Shown piece after piece: positions 26,848 to 37,645 of a DNA stretch of 64,000 bases (positions are counted from its first letter, which is position 1; each line of letters begins with the position of its first letter). Source of the stretch: Lysobacter sp. Root494 (lineage in GTDB: Bacteria > Pseudomonadota > Gammaproteobacteria > Xanthomonadales > Xanthomonadaceae); NCBI RefSeq assembly GCF_001427225.1, contig NZ_LMFH01000005.1:451045-515044 (forward strand). The letters are read 5' to 3'. The position numbers were made by a program, and so were the translations under genes. The notes beneath the pieces were generated by a model. That model was not told the origin of the DNA. It saw nothing but the letters and a program-made list of their open reading frames with translations, and did not search any database.

Positions 26848-27783
26848 ATGAGCCAGATCCCGACCCTCGACATCCGTCGTTACGACACCGACCGTGACGC
26901 ATTCGTCGCCGAAATTGGCGCTGCATATCGGGAGTGGGGCTTCGCAGGCATCCGCAATCACGGAATTTCGCAATCTCTGATCGACGGTTCCTACGATGTG
27001 TTCAAGCGCTTCTTCGCGTTGCCCGACGAAGTCAAGCGCAAGTACCACGTGCCCGGCGGTGGCGGCGCGCGCGGCTATACGCCATTCGGCATCGAAACCG
27101 CGAAGGATTCGAAGTACTTCGACCTGAAGGAGTTCTGGCACGTCGGTCGTGAGATCCCGCGCGACTCGAAGTACGCGGACGTGATGCCACCGAACCTGTG
27201 GCCGGAAGAGATCCCGGAATTCCGCGACCTCGCGTACGGCCTGTACCAGGCACTGGATCAGCTGGGTTCGCGCGTGCTCAGCGCATTGGCGTTGCACATC
27301 GGTTTGCCGGAGAACTATTTCGCCGACAAGACGGACTTCGGCAATTCCATCCTGCGTCCGATCCACTATCCGCCGATCACCACCGACGACATCCCCAATG
27401 TCCGCGCCGGCGCGCATGAGGACATCAACCTGATCACGCTGCTGGTCGGCGCGAGTTCGGAAGGGCTGGAAGTGAAGTCGCGCAAGGGCGAGTGGGTGCC
27501 GTTCACCGCCGACGCCGACACCATCGTGGTGAATATCGGCGACATGCTGCAGCGCCTCACCAACCACGTGTATCCCTCGACTACGCATCGCGTGGTGAAT
27601 CCTCCTGGAGAGAAGGCGCGCCAGCCGCGCTATTCGACCCCGTTCTTCCTGCATCCGAATCCGGATTTCCTGATCGACGTGCTGCCTTCGTGCATCAGCG
27701 CCGACAATCCGAGTCGCTATCCCGAGCCGATCACGGCCCACGGCTATCTCGAAGAGCGGCTGGCCGAAATCAAGCTCAAGTAA
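26848..27783 (+). CDS. Isopenicillin N synthase/2-oxoglutarate-Fe(II) oxygenase family protein
   Basis: The 311-residue protein is a non-haem iron oxygenase of the IPNS/2OG family. The metal triad is visible as His190, Asp192 (AGAHEDINLITLL) and His247 (STTHRVVNPP), and the 2-oxoglutarate-type RxS is Arg261-Tyr-Ser263 (PRYSTPFFLHP). The N-terminal DIOX_N domain contains EWGFAGIRNHGIS and LPDEVKRKY. Substrate cannot be told; relatives are often housekeeping genes of unknown reaction in gammaproteobacteria, and there are no non-ribosomal peptide genes nearby. It sits between glmM and tpiA, which are adjacent in related genomes as far as I recall. Confidence 0.9.
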   Translation: MSQIPTLDIRRYDTDRDAFVAEIGAAYREWGFAGIRNHGISQSLIDGSYDVFKRFFALPDEVKRKYHVPGGGGARGYTPFGIETAKDSKYFDLKEFWHVGREIPRDSKYADVMPPNLWPEEIPEFRDLAYGLYQALDQLGSRVLSALALHIGLPENYFADKTDFGNSILRPIHYPPITTDDIPNVRAGAHEDINLITLLVGASSEGLEVKSRKGEWVPFTADADTIVVNIGDMLQRLTNHVYPSTTHRVVNPPGEKARQPRYSTPFFLHPNPDFLIDVLPSCISADNPSRYPEPITAHGYLEERLAEIKLK

Positions 27784-27886
27784 CCATCCGTTGCTCATCA
27801 CCTCGCGCGTTCCCGCGCGCGAAGTGATCGGCTTCTTCTCATTAGCGCTGCGTTAAACTGCGCACCCCGCATTCATGGATATGCCG

Positions 27887-28633
27887 ATGCGCCGCAAGAT
27901 CGCTGCCGGAAACTGGAAGTTGCATGGCGACCGCAAGTTCGCCTTCGAACTGCTGGACGCGATTGCGTCCGCACCTGCAGCAGCAGGCGTGGAGCGCATC
28001 ATCCTGCCGCCGCTGCCGTATCTCGGCGAGCTGGTGGAACGCTATGAAGGGCGCGGATTGCAGTTCGGCGCGCAGGACGTCAGCGCGAACCTCAAGGGGG
28101 CGTATACCGGCGAGGTATCAGCAGCGATGCTGCTTGATGTAGGCGCGCGCTATGGGCTGGTGGGTCATTCCGAGCGCCGCCAATACCATCACGAAAGCAG
28201 CCAGCTCGTTGCCCGCAAGTTCTTCGCGGCCAGGTCGGCCGGCCTGATTCCGATCCTGTGCATCGGCGAGACCCTCAGCGAACGCGAGGACGGGCAGACC
28301 GAATGGCGCCTGCAGGAACAGCTCGCTCCCGTGCTGGAGCAGGGCGCTGGCGTGCTCGAGGGCGCGATCATCGCGTACGAGCCCGTCTGGGCGATCGGTA
28401 CCGGCAAAACGGCGACACCGGAGCAGGCACAAGAAGTGCACGCATTCATCCGTGGCGAAATCTCGCAATACGATGCTAGAATTGCTGGCTTGCTACCGAT
28501 CCTGTACGGCGGAAGCGTGAAGGCCGACAATGCCGCCGCGCTGTTCGCACAGCCGGATGTCGATGGCGGCCTGGTTGGCGGGGCTTCCCTCGTCGCCGAC
28601 GACTTCAATGCCATTGTCGCTGCGGCGGCGTAA
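27887..28633 (+). CDS. tpiA: Triosephosphate isomerase
   Basis: TpiA interconverts dihydroxyacetone phosphate and glyceraldehyde 3-phosphate. The 248-residue form begins MRRKIAAGNWKLHG; the catalytic residues are Lys11, His94 (LVGHSERRQ) and Glu165 (AYEPVWAIGTGKTATPEQA), with the phosphate loop YGGSVKADNA near the end. In-frame ATGs at 27875 and 27881 would add four or two residues; the third ATG matches the family start. The gene is followed by secG after 17 bases, a conserved pair in this group. Confidence 0.96.
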   Translation: MRRKIAAGNWKLHGDRKFAFELLDAIASAPAAAGVERIILPPLPYLGELVERYEGRGLQFGAQDVSANLKGAYTGEVSAAMLLDVGARYGLVGHSERRQYHHESSQLVARKFFAARSAGLIPILCIGETLSEREDGQTEWRLQEQLAPVLEQGAGVLEGAIIAYEPVWAIGTGKTATPEQAQEVHAFIRGEISQYDARIAGLLPILYGGSVKADNAAALFAQPDVDGGLVGGASLVADDFNAIVAAAA

Positions 28634-28650
28634 CTATCGAGTTTCCAACG

Positions 28651-29118
28651 ATGCTGTTGTTCCTCAACGTCATCTATGTGCTGATCGCGATCGCGATGAT
28701 CGCGCTGATCCTCATGCAGCGCGGCGCGGGTGCGCAGGCGGGTTCGGGCTTCGGCGCGGGCGCATCCGGCACTGTGTTCGGTTCGCGCGGCGCTTCGAAT
28801 TTCCTGTCGAAGTCGACCAAGTGGCTTGCCGTCCTCTTCTTCGCCATCAGCCTGTTCATGGCGTGGAATGCTGGTCGTGGCAGCGTCAGCGCTCCGGCGG
28901 CAGGCGAAGAGAAGGGCCTGATGTCGCAAGTGCCGGCCGCTCCGGCAGCACCCGCTGGCAACGCGACGGTTCCTGCGGCTCCGGCTACGACCGCGCCGAC
29001 GGGTGCCGCTCCGGCCAGCACGGTTCCTGCGGCTCCGGCGGGGAGCACGGCACCGGCGCCAGTCGAGCCTTCGACGCAGCAGCAACCCGCGCCGACGCAA
29101 CCCGCCTCAGGCGGCTAA
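28651..29118 (+). CDS. secG: Preprotein translocase subunit SecG
   Basis: SecG is the small accessory subunit of the SecYEG protein channel in the inner membrane. The 155-residue protein has two membrane helices (residues about 3-22 and 52-70) joined by the family loop QRGAGAQAGSGFGAGASGT and SRGASNFLSKSTKW. The C-terminal 75 residues are an Ala/Pro/Thr-rich, low-complexity tail, longer than in E. coli SecG (110 residues). It lies 17 bases after tpiA and upstream of tRNA-Leu, as in E. coli. Confidence 0.94.
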   Translation: MLLFLNVIYVLIAIAMIALILMQRGAGAQAGSGFGAGASGTVFGSRGASNFLSKSTKWLAVLFFAISLFMAWNAGRGSVSAPAAGEEKGLMSQVPAAPAAPAGNATVPAAPATTAPTGAAPASTVPAAPAGSTAPAPVEPSTQQQPAPTQPASGG

Positions 29119-29275
29119 GCGAAACAAACGCGGTACCATTAGCATTCTTTCCAGCCCGGCACGGATCAGCCGGGTGCCGGCCGGCGCCGATGTATCTGGC
29201 GAAGGCCGCAGGCGACCCGGCCGGCATGCGCGGGGAGCAGCCAGGGTTGGCGACAACCTGCTTCATAGAGTTTCA

Positions 29276-29360
29276 GCCCAGGTGGCGGAATTGGTAGACG
29301 CACTACCTTGAGGTGGTAGCGACTTAGGTCGTGGGGGTTCGAGTCCCCCCTTGGGCACCA
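29276..29360 (+). tRNA. tRNA-Leu (anticodon GAG)
   Basis: The 85-base sequence folds as a class II tRNA: acceptor stem GCCCAGG with CTTGGGC, D arm with GGTAGACGC, anticodon stem CTACC/GGTAG with loop TTGAGGT giving anticodon GAG, a variable arm (CGACTTAGGTCGT), T arm GGGGGTTCGAGTCCCCC, discriminator A and encoded CCA. The variable arm and GAG mark it as leucine reading CUC/CUU. It lies between secG and nuoA, a conserved position. Confidence 0.96.
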
Positions 29361-29366
29361 AATCTT

Positions 29367-29403
29367 CTGAAGGGGTTCGCACGAAAGCGTGCGGCCCCTT
29401 CAG
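29367..29403 (+). terminator. Strong hairpin between tRNA-Leu and nuoA
   Basis: CTGAAGGGG (29367-29375) pairs perfectly with CCCCTTCAG (29395-29403), and CGCACG/CGTGCG extends the stem inside around AAAG-like loop bases. There is no following T-run, so it may be a processing or partial termination structure in the tRNA-nuo leader rather than a classic terminator. Confidence 0.5.
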
Positions 29404-29474
29404 CGTAAGCAAACAACGGCACCCAGATGCCGAGCCAACGCCGCGGCAACGCGGCATCAGCCGAGAGAACGCGA

Positions 29475-29831
29475 GTGCTGGCCGAATACCTGCCGACCCT
29501 GCTGTTCCTGATCGTCGCCGGTGGCATTGGCGTCGCCCTGCTGGTCGTGGGCCGTGTACTCGGCCCCCAGCGTCCCACGGTCGAGAAACTCTCGCCCTAT
29601 GAATGCGGCTTCGGCGCATTCGAGGACGCGCGCATGCAGTTCGACGTGCGCTATTACCTCATCGCCATCTTGTTCATCGTTTTTGACCTGGAAATTGCCT
29701 TCGTCTTTCCGTGGGCGCTGGTATTCCGGGAACTCGGCGTGTTCGGGCTCATTGAAATGGGCGTGTTCCTCGCGCTACTGGTGATCGGTTTCGTCTACGT
29801 GTGGAAGAAGGGCGCGCTCGAATGGGAGTGA
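29475..29831 (+). CDS. nuoA: NADH-quinone oxidoreductase subunit A
   Basis: NuoA is a membrane-arm subunit of complex I at the junction with the peripheral arm. The 118-residue protein has three membrane helices and the signature loop [37 protein letters not shown]. The GTG at 29475 is chosen because GAGAG lies upstream at a good distance and the product begins at the first helix ([13 protein letters not shown]); an open extension to 29427 would add a charged, non-family tail. It overlaps nuoB by 10 bases. Confidence 0.94.
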   Translation: MLAEYLPTLLFLIVAGGIGVALLVVGRVLGPQRPTVEKLSPYECGFGAFEDARMQFDVRYYLIAILFIVFDLEIAFVFPWALVFRELGVFGLIEMGVFLALLVIGFVYVWKKGALEWE

Positions 29832-30394
29832 TCCAGACTGTCTCGGGCCTGATGCACAACCCGCTGCCGGAAGGGCGGCTGGACGACCTGCTGCTGCCCG
29901 AAGACCAGAACCCGGTGATGCAGCAGGGCTTCGTCACCACCAATCTCGACACGCTGTGGAACTGGGCACGTACCGGTTCGATGTGGCCGATGACCTTTGG
30001 CCTGGCCTGCTGCGCTGTCGAGATGATGCACGCGGGTGCCGCGCGCCTGGACCTCGACCGCTACGGCGTCGTGTTCCGTCCCTCGCCGCGACAGTCGGAC
30101 GTGATGATCGTAGCGGGCACTCTCGTGAACAAGATGGCCCCGGCGCTGCGCAAGGTCTACGACCAGATGCCCGACCCGAAGTGGGTGATCTCGATGGGCT
30201 CGTGCGCGAATGGTGGCGGTTATTACCACTACTCGTATGCCGTTGTGCGCGGTTGCGATCGCATCGTGCCGGTCGACATCTATGTTCCGGGCTGCCCGCC
30301 GACCGCCGAAGCGCTGGTCTACGGCATCCTGCAACTGCAGAAGAAGATCCGCCGCGGCACCAATTTCGGCGACAACAAGCAGGGTGTGCGCTGA
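29822..30394 (+). CDS. nuoB: NADH-quinone oxidoreductase subunit B
   Basis: NuoB holds the terminal 4Fe-4S cluster N2, which passes electrons to quinone. The 190-residue protein has the cluster cysteines Cys63 and Cys64 ([11 protein letters not shown]), Cys128 ([14 protein letters not shown]) and Cys158 ([14 protein letters not shown]). The ATG at 29822 lies inside the end of nuoA. Length and motifs are standard for the family, and the gene is separated from nuoC by a single base. Confidence 0.96.
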   Translation: MGVIQTVSGLMHNPLPEGRLDDLLLPEDQNPVMQQGFVTTNLDTLWNWARTGSMWPMTFGLACCAVEMMHAGAARLDLDRYGVVFRPSPRQSDVMIVAGTLVNKMAPALRKVYDQMPDPKWVISMGSCANGGGYYHYSYAVVRGCDRIVPVDIYVPGCPPTAEALVYGILQLQKKIRRGTNFGDNKQGVR

Positions 30395-30395
30395 C

Positions 30396-31124
30396 ATGGC
30401 TGCGACAGGATCTGCACTCGCCGATCGCCTGCGCGCCCGATTCGAAGGCGCGATGGTCATCGTCGCCGAGCCGCGCGGCGAAATCACGCTGGACGTTGCC
30501 GCCGCGGAATGGCTCCCCGCGGCACAGGCGCTGCGCGACGACTTCGGTTTCGAGCAATGCGTCGACGTCAGTGGCGTCGATTACCTGAGCTACGGCAGCG
30601 ACGAGTGGGACACCGACGTCTCGTCTGAAGGCTTCTCGCGCGGCGTGGAAGGCAAGGGCGCCGGCCGCTTCGCCTGGGGCGAGGCGCCCAACGGCGCAGC
30701 CAACTCGCCGGAGCGCCGCTTTGCCGCCGTTGCGCACCTGCTGTCGTGCCAGCACAACCAGCGCGTCCGCCTGCGCACGTTCGCGGAGAATGACGATCTT
30801 CCGGTTGTCGCTTCGCTGACCTCCGTGTGGCCGGGCGTGAACTGGTTCGAACGCGAAGCTTTCGACCTGTATGGCATCGTCTTCGAAGGCCATCCGGACC
30901 TGCGCCGCATCCTGACCGACTACGGCTTCGTCGGCCATCCGTTCCGCAAGGATTTCCCGCTGATCGGCAACGTCGAGGTGCGTTACGACGCAGAGAAGCG
31001 CCGTGTCGTCTACGAACCCGTTTCGATCGAGCCGCGCGTGCTGGTGCCGCGCGTGATCCGCGACGATGCGCGTTACGCGACCGCTGCTGGTGAAGCGGCG
31101 CAGGACGCGGAGGTGAAGAAGTGA
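30396..31124 (+). CDS. nuoC: NADH-quinone oxidoreductase subunit C
   Basis: NuoC is a peripheral-arm subunit beside NuoD. The 242-residue protein has the 30-kDa subunit signature ERETWDMYGIVF-type as [27 protein letters not shown] at about residues 150-176, then [11 protein letters not shown]. An insert ([22 protein letters not shown], residues about 75-97) is a trait of xanthomonad NuoC. It starts right after nuoB and its stop overlaps the nuoD GTG. It is separate from NuoD, unlike the E. coli fusion. Confidence 0.95.
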   Translation: MAATGSALADRLRARFEGAMVIVAEPRGEITLDVAAAEWLPAAQALRDDFGFEQCVDVSGVDYLSYGSDEWDTDVSSEGFSRGVEGKGAGRFAWGEAPNGAANSPERRFAAVAHLLSCQHNQRVRLRTFAENDDLPVVASLTSVWPGVNWFEREAFDLYGIVFEGHPDLRRILTDYGFVGHPFRKDFPLIGNVEVRYDAEKRRVVYEPVSIEPRVLVPRVIRDDARYATAAGEAAQDAEVKK

Positions 31125-32419
31125 GTTCCGTGCTTTCCAATCCTTCGAATGGTTCCGGTCTGCTCAACGCCGAAATCCGCAACTACACGCTGAATTTCGG
31201 CCCGCAGCACCCGGCTGCGCACGGCGTGCTCCGCCTCATCCTCGAGATGGACGGCGAAGTCGTGCAGCGCGCCGATCCGCATATCGGCCTGCTCCATCGC
31301 GGCACCGAGAAGCTCGTCGAATCCAAGCCGTTCAACCAGTCGATCGGCTACATGGATCGCCTGGATTACGTCTCGATGATGTGCAACGAACACGCCTACG
31401 TGCGTGCGATCGAAACCCTGATGGGAATCGAGGCACCGGAACGCGCGCAGTGGATCCGCACGATGTTCGACGAGATCACGCGGATCCTGAACCACCTGAT
31501 GTGGGTCGGCTCTAATGCGCTCGACCTCGGCGCGATGGCGGTGTTCCTGTACGCGTTCCGCGAGCGCGAAGAGCTGATGGACTGCTATGAAGCGGTCTCC
31601 GGCGCCCGCATGCACGCAACCTATTACCGGCCGGGCGGCGTCTACCGCGACCTGCCGGCGCAGATGCCGCGCTACAAGGAATCGCCGTGGCGCAAGGGCC
31701 AGTCGCTCAAGCGCTTCAACGAATGGCGCGAAGGATCGCTGCTCGATTACCTCGAGCGCTTCACCGAGGATTTCCCCAAGCGCGTTGACGAATACGAGAC
31801 GCTGCTGACCGACAACCGCATCTGGAAGCAGCGCACTGTCGGCATCGGCGTGGTGACGCCGGAGCAGGCATTCGCGTGGGGCATGACCGGTCCGATGATC
31901 CGCGGTTCGGGCATTGCGTGGGACCTGCGAAAGAAGCAGCCCTACGCGAAGTACGCCGAAGTCGACTTCGACATCCCGGTGGGCGTGAATGGCGATTGCT
32001 ACGACCGCTATCTGGTTCGCGTTGCCGAGATGCGCCAGTCCAATCGCATCATCCAGCAGTGCGTGAAATGGCTGCAGGCCAATCCGGGCCCCGTGATCGT
32101 CGACAACTTCAAGGTCGCGCCGCCCAGCCGCGAAGAGATGAAGGACGACATGGAAGCCCTCATCCATCACTTCAAGCTGTTTTCCGAGGGCTATTGCGTC
32201 CCGGCGGGCGAGACCTACGCCGCAGTGGAAGCGCCCAAGGGCGAGTTCGGCTGCTACCTGGTTTCGGACGGTGCCAACAAGCCGTTCCGTTGCAAGCTGC
32301 GCGCACCGGGATTCGCGCACCTTTCTTCGATGGACGAGATCGTCAAGGGCCACATGCTGGCCGACGTGGTGGCGATGATCGGTACGTACGACGTCGTGTT
32401 TGGTGAGATTGACCGCTAA
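31121..32419 (+). CDS. nuoD: NADH-quinone oxidoreductase subunit D
   Basis: NuoD (49-kDa subunit) forms much of the quinone pocket next to NuoB. The 432-residue protein carries [22 protein letters not shown] near residue 24, HRGTEKLVE, and the C-terminal DPVFGEIDR-type end, here DVVFGEIDR. The GTG start at 31121 overlaps the nuoC stop (GTGA). Signature histidines in GPQHPAAHG are intact. Sequence length agrees with the family; the spacing shows tight translation coupling to nuoC. Confidence 0.96.
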   Translation: MSSVLSNPSNGSGLLNAEIRNYTLNFGPQHPAAHGVLRLILEMDGEVVQRADPHIGLLHRGTEKLVESKPFNQSIGYMDRLDYVSMMCNEHAYVRAIETLMGIEAPERAQWIRTMFDEITRILNHLMWVGSNALDLGAMAVFLYAFREREELMDCYEAVSGARMHATYYRPGGVYRDLPAQMPRYKESPWRKGQSLKRFNEWREGSLLDYLERFTEDFPKRVDEYETLLTDNRIWKQRTVGIGVVTPEQAFAWGMTGPMIRGSGIAWDLRKKQPYAKYAEVDFDIPVGVNGDCYDRYLVRVAEMRQSNRIIQQCVKWLQANPGPVIVDNFKVAPPSREEMKDDMEALIHHFKLFSEGYCVPAGETYAAVEAPKGEFGCYLVSDGANKPFRCKLRAPGFAHLSSMDEIVKGHMLADVVAMIGTYDVVFGEIDR

Positions 32420-32445
32420 TTGCGGCACCGATAAGAGCAGGATCG

Positions 32446-32973
32446 ATGAAGGCCACTGGCAATTTCGAAAACGCGCGCAATGTCGACCCGATGGTGACCC
32501 TGTCGGACAAGACCCGTGCGCACATCGACCATTGGGTCGCCAAGTTCCCGACGGACCGCAAGCGCTCTGCCGTGTTGCAGGGCCTGCATGCCGCACAGGA
32601 GCAAAATGGCGGATGGCTGAGCGATGAACTCATCGCTGCCGTGGCCAAGTATCTCGACTTGCCACCGGTATGGGCCTACGAGGTCGCTTCGTTCTACTCG
32701 ATGTTCGAAACCGGGAAGGTCGGCCGCAACAACGTCGCCTTCTGCACCAACATCAGCTGCTGGCTCAACGGCGCCGAAGACCTTGTCCGGCATGCCGAGC
32801 AGAAGCTCGGCTGCAAGCTGGGCGAATCCACCGCCGACGGCCGCATCTACCTCAAGCGCGAGGAAGAATGCGTCGCCGCGTGCTGCGGTGCGCCGGTGGT
32901 GGTGATCAACGGCCATTACCACGAACAGCTCGACGCCAGCCGCGTCGACGAGCTGCTCGACGAGTTGAAGTGA
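32446..32973 (+). CDS. nuoE: NADH-quinone oxidoreductase subunit E
   Basis: NuoE is the 24-kDa peripheral subunit with the 2Fe-2S cluster N1a. The 175-residue protein has the four thioredoxin-like-fold cysteines Cys100, Cys105 ([11 protein letters not shown]), Cys142 and Cys146 ([11 protein letters not shown]). The N-terminal helical part includes [21 protein letters not shown]. It lies 26 bases after nuoD and 11 bases before nuoF, and with NuoF and NuoG makes the NADH-dehydrogenase module. Confidence 0.96.
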   Translation: MKATGNFENARNVDPMVTLSDKTRAHIDHWVAKFPTDRKRSAVLQGLHAAQEQNGGWLSDELIAAVAKYLDLPPVWAYEVASFYSMFETGKVGRNNVAFCTNISCWLNGAEDLVRHAEQKLGCKLGESTADGRIYLKREEECVAACCGAPVVVINGHYHEQLDASRVDELLDELK

Positions 32974-32984
32974 GGCCGGACGAG

Positions 32985-34352
32985 ATGGCGAATCACGAGC
33001 ACCACGGTTCCGAGCCCCACGGCCCGGTCGGTCCTGTCCCGCAGGAACACAACGTCGTCTACACGACGCTGCACTTCGACAAGCCCTGGTCGTACGAGAA
33101 CTACCTGAAGACCGGCGGTTACGCCGCACTGCGCAAGATCCTCACCGAGAAGATCGAACCTGCGGCCGTGGTCGACATGGTCAAGTCGTCCGGCCTGCGT
33201 GGCCGCGGCGGCGCGGGCTTCCCGACCGGTTTGAAGTGGAGCTTCATGCCCAAGGGTTCGGGCACGCAGAAGTACATCCTGTGCAACTCGGATGAATCCG
33301 AGCCGGGCACGGCCAAGGACCGCGACATCCTGCGTTACAACCCGCATGCGGTGATCGAAGGCATGGCGATCGCGTGCTACGCGACCGGTTCCACCGTTGC
33401 CTACAACTATCTGCGTGGCGAGTTCCACCACGAGCCGTTCGAGCACATCGAGGAAGCGCTCGCCGAGGCTTACAAGAATGGCTGGCTGGGCAAGAACGTG
33501 CTCGGTTCGGGCATCGACATCGACATCTACAACGCGCTCGGCGCGGGCGCCTATATCTGCGGCGAAGAAACCGCGCTGATGGAATCGCTGGAAGGCAAGA
33601 AGGGCCAGCCGCGCTACAAGCCGCCGTTCCCGGCGAACTTCGGCCTGTACGGCAAGCCGACGACGATCAACAACACCGAGACCTACGCTTCGGTGCCGGC
33701 GATCATCCGCAACGGCGCCGAGTGGTTCCTCAATCTCGGCAAGCCCAACAACGGCGGTCCGAAGATATTCTCGGTCTCGGGCCATGTCGCGCGTCCGGGC
33801 AACTACGAAATCCGCCTCGGCACGCCGTTCTCCGAGCTGCTGCAGCTCGCGGGTGGCATGCGCGACGGCCGCAAGCTGAAGGCCGTGATCCCGGGTGGCT
33901 CCTCGATGCCGGTGCTGCCGGGCGAGACCATGATGGGCCTCACGATGGATTACGATTCGATCCAGAAGGCTGGTTCCGGCCTGGGTTCGGGCGCCGTGAT
34001 CGTGATGGACGACACCACCTGCATGGTGCGTGCGTGCCAGCGCATCGCGCGCTTCTATTTCAAGGAAAGCTGCGGCCAGTGCACGCCGTGCCGCGAAGGC
34101 ACCGGCTGGATGTACCGCATGCTGACGCGCATCGTCGAGAAGCAGGCCACGCTCGACGACCTGAAGATGCTGCGTGCCGCCGCCGGCCAGATCGAAGGCC
34201 ACACCATCTGCGCATTCGGCGAAGCTGCTGCGTGGCCGGTGCAGGGCTTCCTGCGTCATTACTGGGATGAGTTCGAGTACGCGATCGTGAACAAGCGCTT
34301 CCTGGTCGATGACCAGAGCGCGGGCACCGTCGTGCAAAAGGTCGCCGCATGA
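32985..34352 (+). CDS. nuoF: NADH-quinone oxidoreductase subunit F
   Basis: NuoF binds NADH and FMN and holds cluster N3. The 455-residue protein has [16 protein letters not shown] (residues about 70-85), the NADH-binding [19 protein letters not shown], and the cluster motif [12 protein letters not shown] with Cys363, Cys366 and Cys369. The ATG at 32985 is preceded by GGACGAG. A His-rich N-terminal stretch ([12 protein letters not shown]) is not part of the conserved fold. It overlaps nuoG by 4 bases (ATGA). Confidence 0.96.
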   Translation: MANHEHHGSEPHGPVGPVPQEHNVVYTTLHFDKPWSYENYLKTGGYAALRKILTEKIEPAAVVDMVKSSGLRGRGGAGFPTGLKWSFMPKGSGTQKYILCNSDESEPGTAKDRDILRYNPHAVIEGMAIACYATGSTVAYNYLRGEFHHEPFEHIEEALAEAYKNGWLGKNVLGSGIDIDIYNALGAGAYICGEETALMESLEGKKGQPRYKPPFPANFGLYGKPTTINNTETYASVPAIIRNGAEWFLNLGKPNNGGPKIFSVSGHVARPGNYEIRLGTPFSELLQLAGGMRDGRKLKAVIPGGSSMPVLPGETMMGLTMDYDSIQKAGSGLGSGAVIVMDDTTCMVRACQRIARFYFKESCGQCTPCREGTGWMYRMLTRIVEKQATLDDLKMLRAAAGQIEGHTICAFGEAAAWPVQGFLRHYWDEFEYAIVNKRFLVDDQSAGTVVQKVAA

Positions 34353-36580
34353 GCGCACAGCCCATCAATCCGAATCTTCCGCCCGATCACGTCACCGTAT
34401 TCATCGACGGTGTCGAGATGGCCGCGCCCAAGGGCTCGATGATCATCCAGGCCGCCGACAAGGCCGGCATTCCGATTCCGCGCTTCTGCTATCACGACAA
34501 GCTCGCCATTGCGGCCAACTGCCGCATGTGCCTCGTCGAAGTGGAGAAGATGCCGAAGCCGGCGCCTGCCTGCGCCACGCCAGTGATGGATGGCATGAAG
34601 ATATCGACGCGCAGTGACAAGGCGTTGAAGTCGCAGCGCAACGTGATGGAGTTCCTGCTGATTAACCATCCGCTCGATTGCCCGATCTGCGACCAGGGCG
34701 GCGAATGCGAACTGCAGGATCTGTCGCTGGGTTACGGCCGGTCGGTCAGCCGTTTTTCCGAACGCAAGCGCGTGGTGCCGGACGAGGACTTCGGTCCACT
34801 GGTTGCCACCGAGATGACCCGCTGCATCCAGTGCACACGCTGCGTGCGCTTCACCGCGGAAGTCGCCGGTACGTATGAGCTCGGTGGCATGTACCGCGGC
34901 GAGAACCTCCAGATCGGTACGTTCGACGGCAAGCCGCTGACAACCGAACTTTCGGGCAACGTGATCGACGTGTGCCCGGTGGGCGCGCTGACCAACAAGG
35001 TATTCCAGTTCAAGGCGCGGCCGTGGGAGCTAATCGCGCGCGAGTCGCTCGGTTACCACGATGCGCTGGGCAGCAACCTGTTCCTGCACGTTCGCCGTGG
35101 CGAAGTGCTGCGCACCGTGCCGCGCGACAACGAAGCCGTGAACGAATGCTGGCTCTCGGATCGCGACCGTTATTCGCACCAGGGCCTGTATGCCGCAGAT
35201 CGCGCGACGCAGCCGCTGATCAAGGACGGCGCGGACTTCCGCGAAGCATCCTGGGAAGAAGCGCTGGCGAAGGCCGCGAAGATCCTGCGCGACAACGCCG
35301 CCGACAACCTCGGCGTGCTCGTGCATCCGGCGACTTCGAACGAGGAGGGCGCATTGCTCGCCCGGCTCGCCGATGCGCTCGGTACCGGCAACATCGACCA
35401 CCGCATCTCGCAACACGACCTGTCGGACAGCGCGGTCGCCGAAACTTTCGGCGTGCCTGTCGCCGACCTCGACAATGCCGACGCCGTCATCATCGTCGGC
35501 AGCAACCTGCGCCATGAAGTGCCGCTGCTGCATGCCCGCGTACGCAAGGCAGCAACCCGTGGCGCGAAGGTGCACGTCGTCAACCCGGTCGACTTTGATT
35601 TCACCTTCACGACCACCAGCCGCCACATCGTTGCACCGTCGCAGATTGCAGCGACCCTGGCCAACGCCGGCCTGCGCGACGCACTGGCGAGCACCACGCG
35701 TGCGGTCGTGATCGTCGGCGGCGTTGCGGAGAACAGTCCGTATGCCTCGGCGATCCGTAAGGCCGCCGCCGAGTTTGCTTCCGCGACCAATGCGAAGCTG
35801 TGCCGCATTCCGCAGGGCGCCAATGCAGTTGGCTTGTCGAAGCATGGCGTGCTGCCGCGCTCGCGCGATGCGCGGGCGATGCTCGCGCAGCCGCGTTCGG
35901 CCTACGTCCTCTATGGCATCGAGCCGGGGCTGGATTTTGCGGACGTCGCGACGGCCAACAAGGCATTGGCTTCCGCGCAGGTCGTCGCGTTCAGTCACTT
36001 TGCCTGCCGCTCCACGCGTGCAGTCGCGGACGTGATCCTGCCGATCGGCGCGTTGCCGGAGATCGAAGCAACGCTCACCAACCTTGCCGGCGTCGACCAG
36101 TCCACCGTCGCTGGCGGCAAGCTGCCTGGCGATGCCCGTGCCGGCTGGCGCGTACTGCGCGCGCTCGGTGGCGAGCTCGACGCCGAAGGGTTCGGTTTCA
36201 CCGACCTGGCCGGACTGCGCACCAGCATCCATCGCCAGGATGTTCGCCCCGCGCCGGGCGCCGCGCCGGTCGTCTCCGGCGAGGGCCTCGAACTCGCTGT
36301 CAGCACCGGCATCTATCGCAGCGACGCGGTAGTCCGTCGCGCGGCAGGCCTGCAGTCGCATCCGTTGAACGTCGAACCGCATGCCGTGCTGCATCCGGCC
36401 GATGCGGAAGCGCTCGGCTTCCGTGAGGGGGTGATCGGCAAGTTCACTGCTGCTGCGGGGACCGCCACGCTACCGGTCGCCATCAGCGACAAGGTCGCGC
36501 GCGGCGCGATCTGGATCGAGAGCGGCCACGGAGCAACTGCACCACTCGGTGCGGGCCGCGTGCAGGCGGGGAGGGCGTAA
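34349..36580 (+). CDS. nuoG: NADH-quinone oxidoreductase subunit G
   Basis: NuoG is the largest peripheral subunit and carries several iron-sulfur clusters. The 743-residue protein has a ferredoxin-like N terminus with Cys47, Cys58, Cys61 and Cys75 ([23 protein letters not shown]), the His-Cys motif [18 protein letters not shown], and a 4Fe-4S motif [14 protein letters not shown]. The C-terminal molybdopterin-oxidoreductase-like domain is cofactor-free, as in all NuoG. The last residues run into nuoH after 2 bases. Confidence 0.95.
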   Translation: MSAQPINPNLPPDHVTVFIDGVEMAAPKGSMIIQAADKAGIPIPRFCYHDKLAIAANCRMCLVEVEKMPKPAPACATPVMDGMKISTRSDKALKSQRNVMEFLLINHPLDCPICDQGGECELQDLSLGYGRSVSRFSERKRVVPDEDFGPLVATEMTRCIQCTRCVRFTAEVAGTYELGGMYRGENLQIGTFDGKPLTTELSGNVIDVCPVGALTNKVFQFKARPWELIARESLGYHDALGSNLFLHVRRGEVLRTVPRDNEAVNECWLSDRDRYSHQGLYAADRATQPLIKDGADFREASWEEALAKAAKILRDNAADNLGVLVHPATSNEEGALLARLADALGTGNIDHRISQHDLSDSAVAETFGVPVADLDNADAVIIVGSNLRHEVPLLHARVRKAATRGAKVHVVNPVDFDFTFTTTSRHIVAPSQIAATLANAGLRDALASTTRAVVIVGGVAENSPYASAIRKAAAEFASATNAKLCRIPQGANAVGLSKHGVLPRSRDARAMLAQPRSAYVLYGIEPGLDFADVATANKALASAQVVAFSHFACRSTRAVADVILPIGALPEIEATLTNLAGVDQSTVAGGKLPGDARAGWRVLRALGGELDAEGFGFTDLAGLRTSIHRQDVRPAPGAAPVVSGEGLELAVSTGIYRSDAVVRRAAGLQSHPLNVEPHAVLHPADAEALGFREGVIGKFTAAAGTATLPVAISDKVARGAIWIESGHGATAPLGAGRVQAGRA

Positions 36581-36582
36581 CC

Positions 36583-37638
36583 ATGCAGATGGTGGATTCT
36601 TTCCGCGACTGGATGCTGGACTTCGGCGCGGGCGGCAACGTTGCCTGGATCGTGCTGAAGATCCTGCTGATCGCGATGCCGGTGATCATCTCCGTGGCGT
36701 TCTACGTGGTGTGGGAGCGCAAGCTGATCGGCTGGATGCACGTGCGCCGCGGTCCGATGTACATCGGCAAGGGCATCCTGCAGGCGTTCGCCGACGTCTT
36801 CAAACTGCTGTTCAAGGAAGTCATCCAGCCCACGCGCGCGCAGCCGTTCCTGTTCAAGTTCGCTCCGCTGCTGGCGCTGGCGCCTGCATTCGCCGCCTGG
36901 GCCGTGGTGCCGTTCGACGCGAAGCTCGTGCTCTCGAACGCCAACGCCGGCCTGTTGTACCTGTTGGCGATGACATCGATGGGCGTGTACGGCATCATCC
37001 TTGCCGGCTGGGCGTCGAATTCGAAGTACGCGTTCCTCGGTGCGATGCGCGCCGCGGCGCAGATGGTGAGCTACGAAATCGCCATGGGTTTCGCGATGGT
37101 CGGTGTGCTGATCGCAGCGGGCAGCCTGAACCTCAGCGAGATCGTGATGGCGCAGTCCGGCAATGCCGGCGCGTTCGAGTGGTTCATGTGGCCACTGCTG
37201 CCGCTGTTCGTGGTCTATTTCATTTCGGGTGTCGCCGAGACGAACCGCGCTCCGTTCGACGTGGTCGAAGGCGAGTCGGAAATCGTCGCTGGCCACATGG
37301 TCGAGTATTCGGGGTCGGCCTTCGCGCTGTTCTTCCTCGCCGAATACGCGAACATGATCCTGATCAGCTTCCTGGTGTCGCTGTTCTTCGTCGGCGGCTG
37401 GCTGAGCCCGTTCCAGGGCCTGGGCATTCCGCTGCTGTCGGTCGATGGCTGGTGGTGGCTGCTCGCGAAGGTGTTCTTCTTCGCCAGCTGCTTTATCTGG
37501 TTCCGCGCGTCGTTCCCGCGCTACCGCTACGACCAGATCATGCGCCTGGGCTGGAAGGTATTCATTCCGATCACCATCGCGTGGATCTGCGTCACCGCGC
37601 TGCTGGCGTACTTCAACGTGTTCACGCCGGGGCAGTGA
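36583..37638 (+). CDS. nuoH: NADH-quinone oxidoreductase subunit H
   Basis: NuoH is the membrane subunit that joins the quinone site to the proton-pumping arm. The 351-residue protein has about eight helices and the conserved blocks [42 protein letters not shown], the acidic loop [16 protein letters not shown], and [11 protein letters not shown]. The ATG at 36583 follows nuoG directly and GGGGAGGG provides a strong ribosome-binding site. Length is normal. Confidence 0.96.
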   Translation: MQMVDSFRDWMLDFGAGGNVAWIVLKILLIAMPVIISVAFYVVWERKLIGWMHVRRGPMYIGKGILQAFADVFKLLFKEVIQPTRAQPFLFKFAPLLALAPAFAAWAVVPFDAKLVLSNANAGLLYLLAMTSMGVYGIILAGWASNSKYAFLGAMRAAAQMVSYEIAMGFAMVGVLIAAGSLNLSEIVMAQSGNAGAFEWFMWPLLPLFVVYFISGVAETNRAPFDVVEGESEIVAGHMVEYSGSAFALFFLAEYANMILISFLVSLFFVGGWLSPFQGLGIPLLSVDGWWWLLAKVFFFASCFIWFRASFPRYRYDQIMRLGWKVFIPITIAWICVTALLAYFNVFTPGQ

Positions 37639-37645
37639 GAAAGGC

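Noticed and set aside
28189-29100. 303-codon minus frame opposite tpiA-secG
   Set aside because: Arg-rich antisense shadow of two certain genes.
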